The notes under the pieces: generated by a model
Databases searched by the model: none
What the model was told of the DNA's origin: nothing
Seen by the model: the letters and a program-made list of their open reading frames with translations, nothing else
Shown here: piece after piece, positions 58,303 through 64,000 of the stretch
How the letters are laid out: the number at the start of each line of letters is the position of its first letter
Position numbering within the stretch: the stretch's first letter is position 1
Program-made: the position numbers and the translations under genes
Assembly: GCA_030737875.1 (NCBI GenBank)
Contig: CM060911.1
Span: 96,058,599 to 96,122,598 of the forward strand
DNA from: Allium sativum
Lineage: Eukaryota > Streptophyta > Magnoliopsida > Asparagales > Amaryllidaceae
Direction of reading: 5' to 3'
DNA: 64,000 nucleotides

Positions 58303-58304
58303 CG

Positions 58305-59460
58305 TGTAAAACCCCACGTCCGTTAGTGTCACTCGCAAAGGGAATGCACTAAGTTCTGTGGAGCATTATGGGTAAAAGATGCAGATAAATTACAAGACAG
58401 ACAAACAATTAACAGCGGAAAATAAAACTTTGCTTTATTGATAAAATAGATTGTACAAGATTGCTTTACAATATCAGAGTATCATCTGTCTTTACTAGAT
58501 AAAGAAGCATAAAAATTACATTTATATTCCCCAATGTAGCAAGAGCCAGCCATAGCATCTGGAAGAGAATCCAAAGACAACTTCGTCAAATCTTCAAGCT
58601 GGGAAAGAGCAATGGTCCAATTTAATCCTGAGTTATACTATTCCCTCCTCAACTACCTGGGGGGGGGGGAACGGAAGAAAAGAAGACGAAAGAAAAACAG
58701 AGTCAGACATAAAGCCTGAGTAAGTTCAGTAACTTCTAGCATGTGAACATGGAAAAACAAAACGACATGAATTAACTGAATACAAGATTACACCATGACG
58801 ATAAGGTCAACAAGATTATACAAGGTAGTCACAAGATATGCTAAGATGACTGGATATGCTCTAATACTTTCGCAGCTTCGCTATTTCCTTGTTATACTGG
58901 TTTCTATATCTCTGCACCACCTAACTAGTGTTCAACTAGTAACGATAACGTGATCCCAACCCCTGTAGTTTCCATTGCCTTCAGGCATAAATTTATTATT
59001 TATTTCCTAGATCTAGTCTAGGGTTTTCTATCAAGTGCTTTCTAGATTTAACTATAGTTTTACGTTATCTGCTGAACGCTTTTCGAGTTCAGGGTTTATG
59101 CCACCTAGTCCAACTAGGGATTACGCTACCTGTCGAACAATGCCCCCAAGTCTAGGACACACTACCTAGAGTGGTATATGTTCCTAGGCTTCCCCACGCA
59201 TGTATCGCGAGTCGTTATCGCTTATCTAGATGCACATGTCCTGTAATGTGCGATCCGAGTCCTGTGACAGGGCAAGTCAACGAATACCGAACTCGGTCGG
59301 GAGCTTTCAGATATCTGCCGATGCAGATGCTAAGGTCTGTTTTTATTCCAGTGGCTATGATCCCACTTGACCCCTCCCTCAGCTAATGAAAGGCACACCT
59401 TGTAAAATGAGAACTATACGCCGGCCCCTGGTGCCCCACTATCCTATGGCCATCCGCAAC
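58305..59460 (-). repeat. Element E right (5') LTR, first part
   Basis: Matches 51662-52814. The G-run near 58660 is longer than the one near 52017. Interrupted at 59460 by element F; continues at 63893. Confidence 0.9.
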
Positions 59461-59838
59461 TGATTGACATAGAAATGTGTTTATTTTATGCTCTTACATC
59501 TTATCTTTTGTATATAAATAAATATTACTTGGGTATTGTTTTGTTATTTTTACAGATATTCCAACCCAGCCAGCATGCAACCAGAAATGTAGAGAAATAG
59601 AGTTCAAATTGCTGTGTATTTGCATTTTGAAGAATTGTAGATGAAGATCTCACATATAGTTGCTGTTGGACAAGAAAAGGATTGATAACAAGGCTTTGCA
59701 CATCACAAATCAATGAAGAAGTGTCAAGAAAACAAGAGGAAAAGAGAAAAGGCCCAAATTTGTCTCCAATTTAACTAAGGCCCATTTGATATTCTCATTG
59801 TAAACTAATTAGTGATGTAATGACTAGGCCCATTTGTA

Positions 59839-59859
59839 TTAGGGTTAGGGTTAGGGTTT
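59839..59859 (+). promoter_or_regulatory. Telomere-like repeat upstream of F's TATA
   Basis: TTAGGG three times, ending in GGGTTT. This is a telo-box type sequence, about 11 bp before the TATA box. The 3' LTR copy starts near 63279. Confidence 0.7.
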
Positions 59860-59870
59860 GGCTATCTACC

Positions 59871-59880
59871 CTATATATAC
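59871..59880 (+). promoter_or_regulatory. TATA box of element F
   Basis: CTATATATAC. The 3' LTR copy is at 63313-63322. Confidence 0.75.
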
Positions 59881-59929
59881 CTTTGTAATGGCATTGTAGC
59901 CACCATCTCATCTCTTATTCCATTGTTCT

Positions 59930-59935
59930 AATAAA
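59930..59935 (+). promoter_or_regulatory. Polyadenylation-like signal of element F
   Basis: AATAAA about 50 bp after the TATA box. The RNA 3' end should lie in the following T-rich part of the LTR. Confidence 0.4.
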
Positions 59936-60560
59936 AGTTCTTCTTTCTCTTTTATTTTCTGCATTTTTTTGTTTTCTTAGCAACTAGTGTTGTCTATACG
60001 ATTAGATTCGGTAGAACACTATTTGTATTTTGCACTTGTTTGCATTAGTGATTTACCGTCTGATTAGATTCAGCGAAAATCCTAATTTTAATTCTTGTTT
60101 GTTATTTCAATTTCTGCAATTTCAATTTCTGCTTTTTATTATTTTCTTAGGTCAAATTGGGTTTGATTTGATTCAAATCTAATTCATAGTTTCATTTACT
60201 TTCCATTGAAATTGTGATTTGATCGTCGGTTCAGTTAGATCTGTTCTGAATCAAATTACAGTTTTAATTTTGTTTTGTTTTGCAAAATCAACCTCCAAAG
60301 TTCGTCTAACTCGCCCAAGAGATTAGATAAATAATTTAATTTTAATTAAACCTCCCTGTGTTCGACCTGTATGCTACACACCTGTATGCTTGCAGAATTT
60401 ATTACAAATGTCGCGCTTTTCTAATTCATAGATTAGCGTCGATCAAGTTTTTGGTTATGAACAAAATTTCTATGATCAAAATGATTTCCAATATCATTGT
60501 CAGTTTTCTGAAAATTCAAACAACTACCACATTGGAAATAATATTAATTGTGAAATTGAT

Positions 60561-61694
60561 GTGGATTATAATTTTGAAAATCAGGAAATTCCAAACGAGA
60601 GCTCTCAAATCAACGATCGTCTTAACATTCTTAGAGAGAGGGAAGAAAGACTAAATAAAAAGGCCGATGAACTTCTTTGTTTATTGACATCTTTGAAAAA
60701 ACAACGAGAGCAACAAAATCAAATTCAAACAAGCGATGAATCAGGAAATGTTCCATTCTTTGCTGACATTGAAAATTTTCAAATAACGACTCTTAAAATT
60801 GAGAATAATCATCTTGATGAAGTTTTTCAAAATTCAACCAATGATTTGAACTTCGACTCTTTTCAAGAAAAAGATTTAAGCTCAAATTTTGATCTTCCTC
60901 TTTCGGGCTGTGAGGAAATTGAAACTTTTGAAATTGAACCAAATGAAGATGTTGAATTTTTCAAAAACTCAGAAGTGGAAATGGATTTTAATGAACATGA
61001 ATTTCTTGATTTGTACGAGGATGAATTGCCAAATAAGGAAGAAGTGGATTCATGTCACGAGTTCGAAAATTTTAACTTTGAGGAAATTTCAAATGAACTT
61101 GAGATTGTCAGTGTCGAAAATACGTTGACAGTTAATGATGAGAAATGTGATCACACAGTCTTGAACACCACTCAGATGTCAAATTTCACTGAATTTACAT
61201 ACGATCACAAATTTTTGAAAAATTACACTGACAAATTTGTTGAATACATGAACTATTTTTGGAATGTTAGTTTTGTTGAAAAACTTCATGTTAGGACGAC
61301 CCTAGACATTTATCTCCTGGACTATAAATCTAGGTTTAAAGATGATATGGTTTTCAAAAACTCTTGCTTGTTAGAAAACATGTCTAGACATAGTGGGAAT
61401 GGGACTCATAGGGCAAGAACCAAGTGTGGGAGAAGATGGTGGAATTCTTTGCATCGCATGCATCGCAAACACATATATCATTGTACATATGATTGGCATT
61501 CGCATATAGTGGTTAAACTCCATTTCATTCTTCAAATCATTTTGCATCTAATCCATCTATGGGGTTTATCTTTCAAATTTAGGAAACGTTTACAGTGTGG
61601 ACACTGTTTAGTTCAAGTGTGGGGGGGAGTCTGCATTTCATCCATTTTCATTTTTCTTTGTTTTTATTTCTTTTATTTTCATCCATTTAAATAG
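60561..61694 (+). CDS. Element F ORF, acidic coiled-coil protein of unknown role
   Basis: 377 codons from the first ATG. The frame is open further upstream to 60432, inside the LTR, so the protein may be the remainder of a longer one. Residues about 20-55 look like a coiled coil (LREREERLNKKADELLCLL). Residues 60-200 are very acidic, with words such as EIEPNEDVEFF and MDFNEHEF. Residues 200-290 are mixed. After about 290 the sequence is rich in His, Arg and Trp, then hydrophobic. That tail reads through a purine tract (61615-61629) and may not be real coding. No CCHC zinc knuckle, protease, RT or integrase motif. Possibly a diverged gag-like or late ORF; I cannot name it. Confidence 0.55.
   Translation: MDYNFENQEIPNESSQINDRLNILREREERLNKKADELLCLLTSLKKQREQQNQIQTSDESGNVPFFADIENFQITTLKIENNHLDEVFQNSTNDLNFDSFQEKDLSSNFDLPLSGCEEIETFEIEPNEDVEFFKNSEVEMDFNEHEFLDLYEDELPNKEEVDSCHEFENFNFEEISNELEIVSVENTLTVNDEKCDHTVLNTTQMSNFTEFTYDHKFLKNYTDKFVEYMNYFWNVSFVEKLHVRTTLDIYLLDYKSRFKDDMVFKNSCLLENMSRHSGNGTHRARTKCGRRWWNSLHRMHRKHIYHCTYDWHSHIVVKLHFILQIILHLIHLWGLSFKFRKRLQCGHCLVQVWGGVCISSIFIFLCFYFFYFHPFK
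61615..61629 (+). promoter_or_regulatory. Internal purine tract resembling F's PPT
   Basis: AAGTGTGGGGGGGAG, close to the terminal tract AAGTGTGGGGGTATT at 62888-62902, but 1.27 kb upstream of the 3' LTR. Confidence 0.5.
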
Positions 61695-62902
61695 GACCAT
61701 CATGCATTTTAGACTGTAGTAACATGCCATTTTTTTTTACGACTCATTTAAGATTTGATACAACAAAATAATTTAACAATTATTAGTCAGTTGATAGTAT
61801 TTTTTTCTCTCAACTTAGATCGAATAGGAAATATAATGAAAAGTTTAATTTTGAGGGATAATAGTGTAACCGGTACATAGGGAGATTCTTAGGTGATGGC
61901 CATGAAATCTATTCTATATTGTAGACTTTGTTTAAATAAGTGGAGGACTTAAAATACTTATAATGGCTTGTCAAATCTTTAAAACTAAGTTGTGTTAAGT
62001 TGAATTCGCGTAACTCTCTTTTGTGCTTATATTTTCGATAATAATAATAATAGTATTCCAAGGGTATCCAACATTGCTTGTATATCGAGCGTTGGTGTGC
62101 AAACCCGCCAAGCTCTATCCGACACGTTGTTGACAAAGTCAAAGTTGGAATATCTTGGTCTCATTTTATGAGATTGGACACCTAAGGATTACCGACACGT
62201 TGTTGACAAAGTCAAAGTCGGCCTGCACAATCCGCCAAGCTCTTTACCTACTCTCCGTTAGTCCGCGAGGCAGTGCATGGGTGGTAAACCTTGGTCTTTT
62301 TAGTTAGGTGTATGTACTTAATCATAAATCTTAAAATTTTATAGAATAAATAATAAGCGATGATACCAAAACACTTCTTGACCTTATTGATTTGACTAGC
62401 CATACATGAGAAAATTGGAATACCACTTTGCAAACTGTGCCAAACAAAACTAAGAATTTATTTCATGGCTGCACTATGTTATCGACCGAACTAACTGGCC
62501 AAACTGGAATTTAACATTTGAAAACTTGATTTATATTGAAAATTTGTGACAAGTCGAGGTATCTAAAATAAAATCAACTGGTTAGAAATTATTAACTTAA
62601 TTTGTTGTACCACTTTCATGAAATAAGTCGTGTTTTCATCTTTCGTTTTTATTTGCATATGTCCATTACATTCATGTAGTTTCATTAGAATCATAGCATA
62701 CTGCATGTGGATTTTGTGGGTAGTATCCGCTGAAAACCCTCACGAGACACCACTCGTCCTACTAGGGACACCTAGAGGTTTAACGGCTTGTTGCATACGC
62801 TCAATTCAATCGTGTTTCCTACGAAAGTGTGACCTATCTAGTTAGTTTTTTTTCATTTCTTATTTTACTCGAGGACGAGTAAAAGATAAGTGTGGGGGTA
62901 TT
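61695..62902 (+). other. Element F 3' spacer, non-coding
   Basis: No convincing frame. It contains a direct repeat of CCGACACGTTGTTGACAAAG (about 62117 and 62191), each copy near a CCGCCAAGCTCT (about 62106 and 62231). The terminal purine tract is at 62888-62902. Confidence 0.7.
62888..62902 (+). promoter_or_regulatory. Polypurine tract of element F
   Basis: AAGTGTGGGGGTATT, ending at the first base of the 3' LTR. Confidence 0.85.
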
Positions 62903-63887
62903 TGATTGACATAGAAATGTGTTTATTTTATGCTCTTACATCTTATCTTTTGTATATAAACAAATATTACTTGGGTATTGTTTTGTTATTTTTACAGATA
63001 TTCCAACCCAGCCTGCATGCAACCAGAAATGTAGAGAAATAGAGTTCAAATTGCTATGTATTTGCATTTTGAAGAATTGTAGATGAAGATCTCACATATA
63101 GTTGCTGTTGGACAAGAAAAGGATTGATAACAAGGCTTTGCACATCACAAATCAATGAAGAAGTGTCAAGAAAACAAGAGGAAAAGAGAAAAGCCCCAAA
63201 TTTGTCTCCAATTTAACTAAGGCCCATTTGATATTCTCATTGTAAACTAATTAGTGATGTAATGACTAGGCCCATTTGTATTAGGGTTAGGGTTAGGGTT
63301 TGGCTATCTACCCTATATATACCCTTGTAATGGCATTGTAGCCACCATCACATCTCTTATTCCACTGTTCTAATAAAAGTTCTTCTTTCTCTTTTATTTT
63401 CTGCATTTTTTTGTTTTCTTAGCAACTAGTGTTGTCTATACGATTAGATTCGGTAGAACACTATTTGTATTTTGCACTTGTTTGCATTAGTGATTTACCG
63501 TCTGATTAGATTCAGCGGAAATCCTAATTTTAATTCTTGTTTGTTATTTCAATTTCTGCAATTTCAATTTCTGCTTTTTATTATTTTCTTAGGTCAAATT
63601 GGGTTTGATTAGATTCAAATCTAATTCATAGTTTCATTTGCTTTCCATTGAAATTGTGATTTGATCGTCGGTTCAGTTAGATCTGTTCTGAATCAAATTA
63701 CAGTTTTAATTTTGTTTTGTTTTGCAAAATCAACCTCCAAAGTTCGTCTAACTCGCCCAAGAGATTAGATAAATAATTTAATTTTAATTAAACCTCCCTG
63801 TGTTCGACCTGTATGCTACACACCTGTATGCTTGCAGAATTTATTACAAATGTCGCGCTTTTCTAATTCATAGATTAGCGTCGATCA
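62903..63887 (+). repeat. Element F 3' LTR
   Basis: 985 bp, same length and ends as the 5' LTR. Confidence 0.95.
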
Positions 63888-63892
63888 GCAAC

Positions 63893-64000
63893 CATAACTA
63901 GATAGCAAGTATATGGTCTTTTGGAGTTCTCCGCCTTTCCGCTTCACGTATCTCGATTGACTCAAGATGGATGGTAGACGATGAGTTGCAATCACAGGGC
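63893..64000 (-). repeat. Element E right LTR, resumed
   Basis: Follows the second gcaac and matches 52815-52920. The remaining roughly 3.7 kb lie beyond the window. Confidence 0.9.

Larger units (their letters stand above)
56573..58304 (-). other. Element E internal region, non-coding
   Basis: 1732 bp with no gag or pol motif on either strand. The longest frame (57924-58160, +) is antisense to the element and has no recognisable domain. Confidence 0.8.
59461..60445 (+). repeat. Element F 5' LTR
   Basis: 985 bp. Promoter near 59839-59880, AATAAA at 59930-59935. Confidence 0.95.
59461..63887 (+). mobile_element. Element F: short-LTR non-autonomous retrotransposon
   Basis: Two 985-bp LTRs (about ten differences by eye) with TGATTGACAT...GCGTCGATCA ends and a perfect gcaac target duplication. 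A purine tract AAGTGTGGGGGTATT precedes the 3' LTR, with TCGAGGACGAGTAAAAG just upstream, typical of plant Ty3/gypsy elements outside the chromoviruses. The primer-binding site is not recognisable: AGTTTTTGG after the LTR matches the usual start of such elements, but the rest of the expected site is absent. There is one long ORF and no polymerase. Confidence 0.95.
51662..64000 (-). mobile_element. Element E: LARD-like retrotransposon, extends past window
   Basis: Left LTR 51662-56572, internal 56573-58304, right LTR from 58305, interrupted by element F and running off the window. It points left: the primer-binding site lies at 58291-58302 and the purine tract at 56573-56590 on the minus strand. 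LTR ends are TGTAACACCCCG and CGTGGGGTGTTACA. The compared parts (51662-52920 with 58305-59460 plus 63893-64000) differ at only scattered bases and one G-run. No polymerase genes. The left 5-bp flank is attta; the matching right flank lies outside the window. Confidence 0.9.

Noticed and set aside
60889..61128. 79-codon frame overlapping F's ORF
   Set aside because: Out-of-frame shadow of the 377-codon ORF.

Overview
This is plant nuclear DNA from an unidentified flowering plant, probably a eudicot. The evidence is AT-rich sequence, plant-type LTR retrotransposons primed by initiator-Met tRNA, a plant-style TATA box and telo-box in one LTR, and a plant LINE remnant. Prokaryotic gene organisation is absent. 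I found no complete, recognisable host gene. Almost everything is LTR retrotransposon sequence, nested several levels deep.

Left block (1-8697, + orientation): the ends of three LTRs stacked inside one another. LTR-0 ends at 2289. It sits in LTR-1 (resumes at 2290, ends at 6935), which sits in an E-family LTR (resumes about 6936, ends at 8697). All three begin upstream of the window. The only non-LTR segment is 8698-15871. It holds a decayed LINE reverse-transcriptase piece (9031-9256, -), long unassigned stretches, a small two-exon ORF candidate (13458-14222, +) and a field of palindromic TGCATAnnnGTATGCAA-like motifs (13683-15800).

Central block: LTR A starts at 15872 (+) and is split by element B (16283-44217, -). 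B's left LTR is in turn split by element C (23016-36239, -). A resumes at 44218 and runs to 50416, where an internally deleted LTR (D, 50417-51661, +) follows. Element E (51662 to beyond 64000, -) cuts D, and element F (59461-63887, +) cuts E's right LTR. Intact empty sites in the sister LTRs, and 5-bp target duplications for C (ttatt) and F (gcaac), confirm two of these insertions directly.

B, C and E have very long LTRs (about 6.8, 6.05 and 4.9 kb) around only 1.0-1.7 kb of internal DNA. They keep a primer-binding site and a polypurine tract but have no gag or pol. They are LARD-like non-autonomous elements, probably moved in trans by a Ty3/gypsy chromovirus. F has 985-bp LTRs and one long acidic, coiled-coil ORF, but no recognisable protease, RT or integrase.

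The most interesting signal is inside the giant LTRs. Each carries arrays of short hairpins whose arms change sequence while staying complementary. Most LTR copies here also keep a module near the 3' end: a stem with compensatory arm changes between families, then three small hairpins, then a TTTTGCAG-like acceptor. Together with a conserved GGTGAG-like donor before the arrays, this suggests a long structured RNA leader, possibly with a giant intron. A tRNA-like unit with A box, B box and T6 terminator lies in E's LTR.
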